A DNA stretch of 9,108 nt from an uncultured Bacilli bacterium (GCA_947624075.1 CANQIM010000039.1:1-9108); one strand, 5' to 3'; shown: positions 1 to 5,213, counted from the stretch's first letter. Numbers and translations: made by a program. The notes: generated from the sequence alone by a model not told the origin.

Positions 1-10
1 AGAAAAGCAC

Positions 11-22
11 GGGGGGGGGGGG
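11..22. repeat. Homopolymeric G tract (12 G)
   Basis: Twelve consecutive G residues in strongly AT-rich DNA, directly followed by TATAAT. Such tracts change length by slipped-strand mispairing. Placed between a -10 box and its -35 box, this one would alter promoter spacing. A 17-base spacer would put the -35 box at the window edge (about base 0-5), so it cannot be judged here. A sequencing or assembly artefact near a contig end is an alternative. Confidence 0.8.
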
Positions 23-28
23 TATAAT
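23..28 (+). promoter_or_regulatory. Candidate -10 box (TATAAT) abutting the G tract
   Basis: A perfect TATAAT starts at the base after the G run. Transcription from here would begin near 35 and give a leader of about 150 bases before the start codon at 189. A second TATAAT at 103-108 lies closer to the gene but has no recognisable -35 box 16-18 bases upstream. The stretch 29-188 otherwise holds only trivial micro-ORFs and the strong GGAGG ribosome site at 175-179. Confidence 0.45.
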
Positions 29-188
29 AATGTTATAAAATAAGGAGAAAGTGGAGCTTAAATAGAATTACTATGAAAAAAAATTAAGTGAGATTTAATA
101 TTTATAATAATAATCTTCTTTTTAGTGTGAATTGTTTAACTTTAAATAATAACTTGTTTATTAACTAGACAAATGGAGGTTTTAAGAA

Positions 189-926
189 ATGAAAAGAATT
201 AAAGGTAATATGAAATTAATAATAGGAGTAGCAATAGGAATACTAATTTCAGTCACAACCTCTTATTCTTTAGCAGAAACTCTAATCAAAAGTGCGGATG
301 TATCTTATGTTGATAATTCCAAGTTAGGAGCAACCAATGTTCAAGCAGCAATCGATGGAACCTGTACAAAGTTTAGCAATGATTTACAGAGTTTCTTATT
401 AAAAGTATACCCAGTAGGAAGTATTTATATAAGTTACAATAGTACTAATCCAGGTGCATTATTTGGGGGGACATGGGAATCCTACGGTAAAGGACAAACT
501 TTAGTAGGGATAGATACATCTCAAACGGAATTTAGCTCTGTAGGAAAAACAGGAGGAACAAAAAGTGTATCTACTACATTGAAAGAGACTAATCTTCCCA
601 GTCATACACATAGTATACCAGCTTTATCAGGAAATACTAGTAATGCTGATTTAAAAGGGAAAATTGCTCCTTTAACTTATTCTAATGTAACTGAGACTTC
701 TGGAGTGTTTAGTCTTAATAAATTGATTGCAAATTTGAATGGTTCATTAGTGTATGAAAAAGGAATGTTTGGAACTGCTATATATGATTTTGATGCATCA
801 CACTCTCATACAGTAACGACAACAGCTTCAGCGACAACAACTTGTACAAATTGTAACGGAACTGCCTTTTCTACCAGTACCTTGCAACCATATGTTACTG
901 TGTACATGTGGAGAAGAACTAACTAG
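189..926 (+). CDS. Secreted protein with phage baseplate/tail-collar-like C-terminal domain
   Basis: A 245-residue protein. The N-terminus has a basic start, a hydrophobic stretch (about residues 9-29) and a plausible signal peptidase site after SLA, so export is likely. Residues 74-97 carry the motif YPVGSIYIS then FGGTWE, typical of phage tail-collar/Gp10-like baseplate domains. LPSHTH (136-141), HSH (205-207) and the C-terminal YMWRR ending fit the same family. Cysteines are at 59, 219 and 222, the last two as CxxC. The start is set by TGGAGGT at 174-180, nine bases before ATG. No phage structural genes are adjacent, and a signal peptide is unexpected on a virion protein, so I infer a host surface or secreted protein that has adopted a phage receptor-binding fold. 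A prophage remnant is less likely. Its ligand is unknown. The upstream G tract suggests on/off expression. Confidence 0.75.
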   Translation: MKRIKGNMKLIIGVAIGILISVTTSYSLAETLIKSADVSYVDNSKLGATNVQAAIDGTCTKFSNDLQSFLLKVYPVGSIYISYNSTNPGALFGGTWESYGKGQTLVGIDTSQTEFSSVGKTGGTKSVSTTLKETNLPSHTHSIPALSGNTSNADLKGKIAPLTYSNVTETSGVFSLNKLIANLNGSLVYEKGMFGTAIYDFDASHSHTVTTTASATTTCTNCNGTAFSTSTLQPYVTVYMWRRTN

Positions 927-954
927 ACATATAATCTTAAATAAACTATACTTT

Positions 955-975
955 TATACTAATTTAGTATATAAT
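955..975. promoter_or_regulatory. Perfect 7-bp inverted repeat overlapping a TATAAT box
   Basis: TATACTA (955-961) and TAGTATA (965-971) flank a 3-base loop, and TATAAT at 970-975 overlaps the right arm. No T tract follows on the plus strand, so it is not a classic terminator. It could be an operator or weak promoter for the ABC transporter gene. The -35 position is poor and AT-only palindromes arise easily by chance. Confidence 0.25.
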
Positions 976-983
976 CATCTATG

Positions 984-1025
984 AGGTAATATAAATTAAG
1001 TGTTAAGGACATTGTTACCTATAAT
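984..1025 (+). promoter_or_regulatory. Candidate promoter region of the ABC transporter gene, with inverted repeat
   Basis: A perfect TATAAT at 1020-1025 lies 25 bases before the GTG start. The best -35 is TTAAGT at 996-1001, with an 18-base spacer and a weak match. AGGTAA (984-989) and TTACCT (1015-1020) form an inverted repeat whose right arm touches the -10 box. This could be an operator or, if transcription starts further upstream, a leader hairpin. Confidence 0.35.
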
Positions 1026-1050
1026 ATTAATATAAGTAAGTGGTGTTAGT

Positions 1051-2808
1051 GTGAAAAAAGATGGTCTAATTAAAAGAATATATAAAATGTTAAATAAAAA
1101 GCAAAAGATTAATTTTTTGATAATTATTTTGATAATGATTGTATCAGCTTTTTTAACGCAACTTCTTCCTTTGTCAATTGGAAAACTAACTGATGATATT
1201 TTACAGCAAGCTAATTTATCTTTTATAAAAATAATTCCTTTTTTAATATTCATATTATTAGTTACTGTGTTCAATGAAATTATAAAAGTACTTCGAAGAG
1301 TAATAGTTGAAGATACTTGCACGAGATGTGAAAAAGATGCTCGATCAACTGCTGTCAGTGCTCTTTTACATGCGCCACTTAGTTATTTTAAAGAAAATAT
1401 GACAGGTAATATTCATGGAAAATTGAATAGAAGTTTGGAAGGAACGATTAAACTACTAAAATTATTGTTTATGGATTTTGCTCCAGCTATATTTAGTGGT
1501 GTTGCTGCTATTATTGTAATATTTTCAAAGTTACCTTTTTCTTTATCACTTTTAATGTTATTAGTTATCCCTATTGGCGTTATAATTGTTCTAAGACAAA
1601 TTCATACTCAAAAAGGAATTAGAGTAGAATTAATGGAAGAAAAGTCCTCAATGGATGGAACAATGGTAGAATTAATAAATGGAATAGAAGTAATAAGAGT
1701 TACAAATAATGCTGAAAATGAAGTTGATAGGTTTACTGATAAGTCTGAGTATTTAAGAATGAAAGAAATGAAACATCATAAAGCTATGGCTTTTTATGAT
1801 TGTTTGAAATTTATAAATGAAGCATTATTTACAGTTTTAGTAATTGGTTCATCTGCATACTTAGCAGGGGAAGGAGCTATTAGCGTTGGCACTGTTTTAA
1901 CAGCCTATTTATGTTTTACGCAATTAACAACACCTTTACGAGAATTACATAGAATATTTGATGAATTATCAGAATCAACTATTTTAGCAAAGGAATACTT
2001 TAAGATAACTGATTTGGAAAAAGACTTTTCTTATATAGATAGTAAAGAAGTAAAAAGTGATATAAAAACGGGTTCTTTTATACAAATAAAAGATGTAGAT
2101 TTTTCTTATAGAAATAGTGAAAGATTAGTAATTAATAATCTAAATTTAGATATTGGTGAAGGACAATTTATTGGTATAGCAGGACCTTCTGGTTGTGGAA
2201 AATCTTCTTTAATTAAGTTACTTACAAAACTAGAAAAAATGAAAGCAGGGAATATTATTATTGATAAGAAAAATTTAAATAATCTATCGCGAAGTGATAT
2301 TTCCAATATTATGGCTTTAGTACCACAAAATCCTTTTTTAGTAGCTGGAACAATTAAAGAGAATATTTGCTACGGAATTCAGCGAAAAGTAAGTGATGAA
2401 GAAGTAAAAGAAGCTGCTAAGAAAGCTTATATAGATGATTTTATAGAAACTTTACCTAATAAATATGAGACGGTGTTAGCTGAAGGTGGTAATAATTTAT
2501 CAGGAGGACAAAGGCAAAGAATAGCAATAGCTCGTGTGTTCTTGAGAAAACCTAAAATTTTGATTTTAGATGAAGCAACCTCTGCTTTAGATAATACATC
2601 GGAGAAGTATATTCAAAAACAAATAGAAAATTTACAAAAAGAAAATAATACTTCTATAATATCGATTGCTCATAGATTAACAACTTTACAAAATTGTGAT
2701 TTGATATTTGTATTTGACAATGGAGAAATAGTTCAAAAAGGACAGTTCAATGAATTGATAGAGATACCTGGAATATTTCAAGATATGTATAATGGCAAGC
2801 TAAAATAG
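1051..2808 (+). CDS. ABC transporter, fused membrane and ATPase domains (exporter type)
   Basis: A 585-residue half-transporter that should act as a homodimer in the cytoplasmic membrane and export an unknown substrate using ATP. Six hydrophobic segments fall at about residues 21-41, 58-78, 138-158, 161-181, 255-275 and 278-298. The nucleotide-binding domain is complete: aromatic A-loop Tyr353, Walker A GPSGCGKS (378-385), Q-loop Gln426, signature LSGGQRQR (483-490), Walker B ILILDE with Asp507-Glu508, and H-loop His541. All catalytic positions are intact, so both sites of a homodimer should hydrolyse ATP. The start is GTG with a GTGGTG-type ribosome site at 1040-1045. A CxxC pair (Cys90, Cys93) follows the second membrane segment. 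There is no peptidase domain, so it is not a bacteriocin-processing exporter. A small membrane protein follows 38 bases downstream without a terminator, probably co-transcribed. Substrate cannot be assigned; drug, lipid or peptide are all possible. Confidence 0.92.
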   Translation: MKKDGLIKRIYKMLNKKQKINFLIIILIMIVSAFLTQLLPLSIGKLTDDILQQANLSFIKIIPFLIFILLVTVFNEIIKVLRRVIVEDTCTRCEKDARSTAVSALLHAPLSYFKENMTGNIHGKLNRSLEGTIKLLKLLFMDFAPAIFSGVAAIIVIFSKLPFSLSLLMLLVIPIGVIIVLRQIHTQKGIRVELMEEKSSMDGTMVELINGIEVIRVTNNAENEVDRFTDKSEYLRMKEMKHHKAMAFYDCLKFINEALFTVLVIGSSAYLAGEGAISVGTVLTAYLCFTQLTTPLRELHRIFDELSESTILAKEYFKITDLEKDFSYIDSKEVKSDIKTGSFIQIKDVDFSYRNSERLVINNLNLDIGEGQFIGIAGPSGCGKSSLIKLLTKLEKMKAGNIIIDKKNLNNLSRSDISNIMALVPQNPFLVAGTIKENICYGIQRKVSDEEVKEAAKKAYIDDFIETLPNKYETVLAEGGNNLSGGQRQRIAIARVFLRKPKILILDEATSALDNTSEKYIQKQIENLQKENNTSIISIAHRLTTLQNCDLIFVFDNGEIVQKGQFNELIEIPGIFQDMYNGKLK

Positions 2809-2846
2809 CTTTATTTATGTAGATTATTATAGAAAAGAGAAATTTA

Positions 2847-3233
2847 ATGAAAAAAATAGTTAAAATTAGTAGTTATATTTTAGTAATTATCTTGCTAATA
2901 ATTGCCTTTGTGATAGGATATAGATTTTTTAAGTATAAGAATTTAATTGGTAAATATCAATTAGTTACTACTTTGGAAAAAGATGATTATTTAGAATTAA
3001 AATTATTTAGTTGGAATAGGGGAAATATCAAAGATCAAGAATGTAATTTATGGGGATGCAGTGGTTATGAAAAGGGAGTTATTTACTATATAAAAGAAGA
3101 TAAAATATATTTTAAATTTGATAAATATAATGTTTATGTGGTGAATTTTAAAATAAAAAACGATAAAGAGAAAAAATATCTTATTTTAGAAGAAGAATCA
3201 AAGAAAGAAAAATTTGTAAAAATAAAAAAATAG
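2847..3233 (+). CDS. Small membrane-anchored protein of unknown function
   Basis: A 128-residue protein I do not recognise. A basic N-terminus precedes one hydrophobic helix at about residues 8-26. The rest is a lysine-rich, strand-rich soluble region with two cysteines in ECNLWGC. The helix has no lipobox and no clear cleavage site, so I expect a single-pass anchor with the C-terminal domain outside the cell. The ribosome site is weak (AAAGAGA around 2833-2839). It lies 38 bases after the ABC exporter gene with no terminator between them, so the two probably share a transcript. An accessory, immunity or substrate-handling role for the exporter is only a guess from position. Its last codons form half of the terminator stem that follows. 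Confidence 0.7.
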   Translation: MKKIVKISSYILVIILLIIAFVIGYRFFKYKNLIGKYQLVTTLEKDDYLELKLFSWNRGNIKDQECNLWGCSGYEKGVIYYIKEDKIYFKFDKYNVYVVNFKIKNDKEKKYLILEEESKKEKFVKIKK

Positions 3234-3249
3234 TTTTTAGCTATTTTTT
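3225..3249. terminator. Bidirectional Rho-independent terminator between convergent genes
   Basis: AAAAAATAG (3225-3233) pairs perfectly with CTATTTTTT (3241-3249) around a 7-base loop, and a T run follows in each direction. The left arm contains the stop codon of the plus-strand gene and the right arm touches the stop codon of the minus-strand gene. One hairpin therefore ends both transcripts and supplies the ends of both coding regions. Confidence 0.7.
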
Positions 3250-3589
3250 ATTTTTTGAAACTCTTTTTCAATTGCTTAAATTCTTTATTAGTAACTTCTT
3301 TTAAAGGTTTTAAATCATCTTCATTATAGTACATAATGGAACAATCTCTAAAAACAGCATTGTGTTCTTTTCCTTCCATATTGACGTTAGCAAAGTAATC
3401 CTCAGCTTCTTCTTTAGTTGGAAGACACATATCATGTTCAAAATTAATCATCCTGCCAAAAATATTCTGATAAAATAAGGCATCTTCTTTTAAAACGAAA
3501 GACTCTTCAATTAATTTTATATTAGTTTCAGTAATAGACAAAGATTTTAGATGTAATGTATTAATAGGTCCAGTAAATATTTTCTTCAA
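3248..3589 (-). CDS. Hypothetical small cytoplasmic protein, TTG start
   Basis: A 113-residue protein with no family I recognise. It has no signal peptide or membrane segment and is rich in charged residues, with a lysine-rich C-terminus and two cysteines. The coding case is strong: a perfect AAGGAGGGGG ribosome site (3595-3604) sits eight bases before a TTG start, and a good sigma-A promoter lies upstream. It is a single-gene unit, convergent with the ABC transporter operon and divergent from tRNA-Met. The TTG start with an unusually strong ribosome site may keep output modest. Function is unknown; nothing around it suggests a pathway. Confidence 0.75.
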   Translation of the reverse strand: MKKIFTGPINTLHLKSLSITETNIKLIEESFVLKEDALFYQNIFGRMINFEHDMCLPTKEEAEDYFANVNMEGKEHNAVFRDCSIMYYNEDDLKPLKEVTNKEFKQLKKSFKK

Positions 3590-3616
3590 CTTTTCCCCCT
3601 CCTTTTTAGTGCTTAT

Positions 3617-3645
3617 ATTATACTATAAAATTATTTAGGTGTAAA
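3617..3645 (-). promoter_or_regulatory. Sigma-A promoter of the minus-strand hypothetical gene
   Basis: On the minus strand, -35 TTTACA (3640-3645) and -10 TATAAT (3617-3622) are separated by exactly 17 bases. Transcription would start near 3610, just upstream of the ribosome site. It is divergent from the tRNA-Met promoter, with about 20 bases between the two -35 boxes. Confidence 0.8.
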
Positions 3646-3666
3646 GAATAAATATAGAAAAAAGTA

Positions 3667-3695
3667 TTGAAAAAGCAAAGATTATTTGTTATAAT
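3667..3695 (+). promoter_or_regulatory. Extended -10 promoter of tRNA-Met
   Basis: -35 TTGAAA (3667-3672), 17-base spacer, then TGT followed by TATAAT (3690-3695). This is a near-consensus extended -10 promoter, as expected for a stable RNA gene, with a start near 3702 and the tRNA at 3717. Confidence 0.85.
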
Positions 3696-3716
3696 CAATA
3701 TGCAGTCCGAAAAAAT

Positions 3717-3793
3717 GGCGATGTAGCTCAGTTGGCTAGAGCGCCCGGTTCATACCCGGAAGGTCGTGGGTTCGACTCCCTCCGTCGCTACCA
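3717..3793 (+). tRNA. tRNA-Met(CAU), elongator type
   Basis: A 77-base cloverleaf with encoded CCA. The anticodon CAT is at 3751-3753 in loop TTCATAC. The acceptor is GGCGATG/CGTCGCT with a terminal G-U, and the layout closely resembles the Bacillus elongator tRNA-Met as I recall it. It is not the initiator: the three G-C pairs closing the anticodon loop and the 1-72 mismatch are absent. A lysidine-modified tRNA-Ile2 also carries CAT and cannot be fully excluded. Two internal mismatches stand out: C-A at the top of the anticodon stem (27-43) and U-U in the T stem (50-64). Confidence 0.93.
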
Positions 3794-3804
3794 AATTGAT
3801 AGGA

Positions 3805-3823
3805 AACTCGAGAAACTCGAGTT
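3805..3823 (+). repeat. Perfect 8-bp hairpin, copy 1
   Basis: AACTCGAG (3805-3812), loop AAA, CTCGAGTT (3816-3823). It lies 11 bases after the tRNA and directly before repeat copy 1. No T tract follows, so by itself it is not a terminator; it may protect or process the tRNA 3' end. The equivalent hairpin at 4197-4214 differs at three stem positions, all with compensating changes. Confidence 0.75.
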
Positions 3824-3866
3824 AAAATAGAGAACGTACTTGATAAGAGTGCGTTTTTATGTTATT
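3824..3866 (+). repeat. 43-bp direct repeat, copy 1
   Basis: It matches 4215-4257 at 40 of 43 positions. It contains a terminator hairpin and, overlapping that, a promoter pointing rightwards. Together with the preceding hairpin it forms a module of about 62 bases present twice in the window. Confidence 0.9.
3833..3858 (+). terminator. Terminator after tRNA-Met
   Basis: AACGTACT (3833-3840) pairs with AGTGCGTT (3848-3855), including one U-G pair, around loop TGATAAG; a T run follows to 3858. This is well placed to end the tRNA-Met transcript. Confidence 0.7.
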
Positions 3867-3868
3867 AT
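3840..3868 (+). promoter_or_regulatory. Candidate promoter for the antisense (antitoxin-like) RNA
   Basis: -35 TTGATA (3840-3845), exact 17-base spacer, TGT then -10 TATTAT (3863-3868). This is a good extended -10 promoter with a predicted start near 3875. It overlaps the preceding terminator, the -35 lying largely in the hairpin loop. The equivalent in repeat copy 2 has a damaged -10 (TATTTG) and has lost the TG. Confidence 0.65.
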
Positions 3869-3891
3869 GAATATGTCAAGGAAACTTGCAT

Positions 3892-3934
3892 AAAATAAAA
3901 AAGGAACATTCAATGTCGCATGTTGAGTGTTGCC
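3892..3934 (-). terminator. Terminator of the minus-strand toxin-like mRNA
   Basis: On the minus strand, a 10-bp stem (3922-3931 with 3905-3914, including U-G pairs) has a 7-base loop and is extended by GG/CC pairs. It is followed by six T, an A and four T (3902-3892). On the plus strand the hairpin is followed by AT-rich sequence without a T run, so it works in one direction only. Confidence 0.75.
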
Positions 3935-3949
3935 AATATAATTTTGGTT

Positions 3950-3987
3950 TCACCTAAATCATTGCTGAGTTAGGTGATTTTCTTTTT
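3950..3987 (+). terminator. Terminator of the antisense RNA
   Basis: TCACCTAA (3950-3957) and TTAGGTGA (3970-3977) form a perfect 8-bp stem with a 12-base loop, followed by TTTTCTTTTT (3978-3987). No T run follows on the minus strand, so it acts rightwards only. With the leftward terminator at 3892-3934 it defines two convergent, overlapping transcripts. Confidence 0.75.
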
Positions 3988-4069
3988 ATACTAAAACTAT
4001 AAATAGTAATAATATTAGTAGGAAGATAAGAATTACTAAAGATAGAATTAAAAAATCCTTCTTATTTAT
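3986..4069 (-). CDS. Candidate 27-residue hydrophobic toxin-like peptide (ATA start)
   Basis: A short frame encodes a lysine-containing N-terminus (NKKD) followed by about 22 uninterrupted hydrophobic residues of Leu, Ile, Val and Phe to the stop, a single membrane helix as in type I toxins such as Ibs or TxpA. The ribosome site AAGGGAGG (4077-4084) is excellent and its best-spaced codon, seven bases on, is ATA at 4069-4067. ATA is a very rare start. The frame could instead begin at TTG (4102-4100), giving 38 residues but with a poor ribosome site inside a predicted helix, or ATA may be a mutated ATG that silenced the toxin. Promoter, terminator, leader folding and antisense RNA all point to a real transcript. 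Probable action: insertion into the cell's own membrane, held in check by the antisense RNA. I recognise no named family. Confidence 0.5.
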   Translation of the reverse strand: MNKKDFLILSLVILIFLLILLLFIVLV

Positions 4070-4131
4070 ACTATCGCCTCCCTTCTTTATGAAGTTTGGC
4101 AATCACCCAACTATTAAATGTTCCTAATAAA

Positions 4132-4137
4132 ATTATA
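4132..4137 (-). promoter_or_regulatory. Extended -10 box of the toxin-like mRNA
   Basis: On the minus strand TGA is followed by TATAAT (4137-4132), an extended -10 box. The -35 match is weak (TTATAT, 18-base spacer). The predicted start near 4125 coincides with the first base of the long-range pairing arm. Confidence 0.6.
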
Positions 4138-4196
4138 TCAAACATTTGTTTCTTAATATAATGCTTTTATATTAAATTTTGTCAGTTTAAAAAACA

Positions 4197-4214
4197 CACT
4201 CAAATTTTTGAGTG
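4197..4214 (+). repeat. Perfect 8-bp hairpin, copy 2
   Basis: CACTCAAA (4197-4204), loop TT, TTTGAGTG (4207-4214), directly before repeat copy 2. Relative to copy 1 three stem positions differ and each partner base has changed to keep pairing. Confidence 0.75.
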
Positions 4215-4257
4215 AAAATAGAGAACGTACTTGATAAAAGTGCATTTTTATATTATT
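4215..4257 (+). repeat. 43-bp direct repeat, copy 2 (partly decayed)
   Basis: It matches copy 1 at 40 of 43 bases. The changes break one pair of the terminator stem (C opposite A) and remove the TG of the extended -10; the next bases turn the -10 box into TATTTG. From here to 4365 I see no coding frame. A 10-base match, AACATTTGTT, at 4301-4310 repeats 4141-4150 from the toxin promoter spacer, which would fit a second toxin-antitoxin copy reduced by internal deletion. Confidence 0.85.
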
Positions 4258-4365
4258 TGAGTTACAATTTTCTAATTGATTAGTGATTAATATTTTTATG
4301 AACATTTGTTGTAATGAAAACTTGTTAAAAATCCTTTCTATTTTACGTAAATATTTAGATTTTTG

Positions 4366-4394
4366 TTGTTAATACTTTAAAATAATCTTATAAT
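4366..4394 (+). promoter_or_regulatory. Promoter of the orphan 266-residue gene
   Basis: -35 TTGTTA (4366-4371), exact 17-base spacer, -10 TATAAT (4389-4394). Transcription would start near 4401, leaving a leader of only about a dozen bases that holds the ribosome site. Confidence 0.7.
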
Positions 4395-4412
4395 ATTATT
4401 TAGGGTGGTTTG

Positions 4413-5213
4413 ATGATTAGCATAGCTGAACTAGAAAATTTAAAGAAAGAAGCGTTAGAATTAAAAGAATCTCAAAAAGGAAAAATAACTTTAGAAGGGA
4501 AGAATAAAATAATTTTAACTACAAGTATTTTAGATGATAAAAAAACAACAGTAAGTAGTGCTATTAAGAATTATAATGGTATTAAAGAAAATGAAATAGA
4601 TGATTCATATCTAGATGCTTTGGTAAAATATTTTAATGAAAAATACGAAGTACATGGAATGGTAAATTATTTTCCTTTACAAGAAGAAGTTTATAAGAAT
4701 TTAAATAATTTATATATTGGAAGATATTATTGTGATGAGAAATTTAAAGAATATTTGAGAAAAATACAAAGTGATTTATTTATACATTTAAAATTTGGTA
4801 GTTATAATTATGAAAAAGAAGTATTTATAAGAGAGGGCATGAGTTCTTTTAGTTTTATGGGTTGTAGTGGTATATCTCTTGAATTAAAAAAATTATATCT
4901 TAATAGAGGAATAGATGCCAATACTGGTTTTGGAGGTACTATTACTAAGGGGGAATTTTTAGAAGATTATCACTTTACAGATGATACAATTAATTATTGT
5001 TCTAAATATGATTTAGAGCCTTTAAGATATAAAAAATTGTCAAGAGATATGATGTGGCCTAGAACTTTAGAGATTACTTTTAAAAAATATGAACAATTAG
5101 AGGCAAATTTAGAAGCTTTTGCAATATTAGGAGATTTTTTACAAGAAGCAAAGGAAAAATTTACTTCTGAAGACATATATGAGGTATACTCACCTATGAA
5201 AGTAAAAAAATAA
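4413..5213 (+). CDS. Hypothetical 266-residue cytoplasmic protein
   Basis: I do not recognise a family. The protein is rich in Lys, Glu, Tyr and Phe, has no signal peptide or membrane helix, and starts with a probable short helix (ISIAELENLKKEALELKES). The middle has aromatic stretches (YIGRYYCDEKF) and a Gly/Ser/Cys patch around FMGCSGIS. I chose ATG at 4413 over TTG at 4410 because AGGGTGG (4402-4408) serves it. The ribosome site is only four bases away, a close spacing similar to that at the ABC transporter start. It has its own promoter and is monocistronic, between a toxin-antitoxin-like locus and tRNA-Gln. After the stop only AT-rich sequence with T runs is seen, without a clear terminator hairpin. 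Position beside an addiction-like locus and tRNA genes suggests accessory DNA, but that is inference. Confidence 0.7.
   Translation: MISIAELENLKKEALELKESQKGKITLEGKNKIILTTSILDDKKTTVSSAIKNYNGIKENEIDDSYLDALVKYFNEKYEVHGMVNYFPLQEEVYKNLNNLYIGRYYCDEKFKEYLRKIQSDLFIHLKFGSYNYEKEVFIREGMSSFSFMGCSGISLELKKLYLNRGIDANTGFGGTITKGEFLEDYHFTDDTINYCSKYDLEPLRYKKLSRDMMWPRTLEITFKKYEQLEANLEAFAILGDFLQEAKEKFTSEDIYEVYSPMKVKK

Larger units (their letters stand above)
3875..3987 (+). ncRNA. Candidate antisense RNA, type I antitoxin-like
   Basis: An inferred RNA of about 113 bases between the promoter at 3840-3868 and the terminator at 3950-3987. Its 5' end can fold as a short stem closed by a GAAA tetraloop (about 3872-3892), a typical stabilising cap. 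It contains no convincing coding frame. It overlaps the 3' part of the minus-strand toxin-like mRNA by about 95 bases, up to the toxin stop codon, giving the convergent 3'-overlap layout known for txpA/RatA and bsrG/SR4. The probable role is to anneal to that mRNA and block translation or trigger decay. Boundaries are predicted from sequence only. Confidence 0.55.
3902..4125 (-). other. Toxin-like mRNA with 5'-3' long-range pairing arms
   Basis: The predicted mRNA starts at about 4125. Its first 25 bases consist of two adjoining blocks. Block 4113-4125 is complementary to 3902-3914 in the terminator stem, and block 4101-4112 is complementary to 3968-3979 just after the stop codon. Each block differs from a perfect inverted repeat at one position, and in the minus-strand RNA both differences become G-U pairs, so all 25 positions can pair. 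In plus-strand RNA they would be A-C mismatches. Immediately inside, GCC (4098-4100) and CTTC (4091-4094) can pair with GAAG (4082-4085) and GGC (4076-4078), partly hiding the ribosome site. This resembles the translationally inert full-length folds of hok and aapA mRNAs. Confidence 0.6.

Noticed and set aside
73..87. ATG followed by eight A residues, a possible slippery micro-ORF in the leader
   Set aside because: Only four codons before a stop, and nothing suggests frameshifting into a longer frame.
189..926. Prophage remnant
   Set aside because: No integrase, capsid, holin or other tail gene is visible, and the protein has an export signal.
996..1322. Minus-strand reading frame of 108 codons across the ABC transporter start
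   Set aside because: Antisense to a clear ABC exporter; hydrophobic composition simply mirrors the opposite strand, and it has no ribosome site or promoter.
2106..2306. Minus-strand reading frame of 66 codons inside the ABC ATPase domain
   Set aside because: It lies opposite the Walker A region of an intact gene and is a shadow frame.
3805..4257. Repeats considered as a CRISPR array or insertion sequence ends
   Set aside because: Only two copies about 390 bases apart, with no regular spacers, transposase, or flanking target duplication.
4994..5176. Minus-strand reading frame of 60 codons inside the orphan gene
   Set aside because: Shadow of the plus-strand frame, without promoter or ribosome site.
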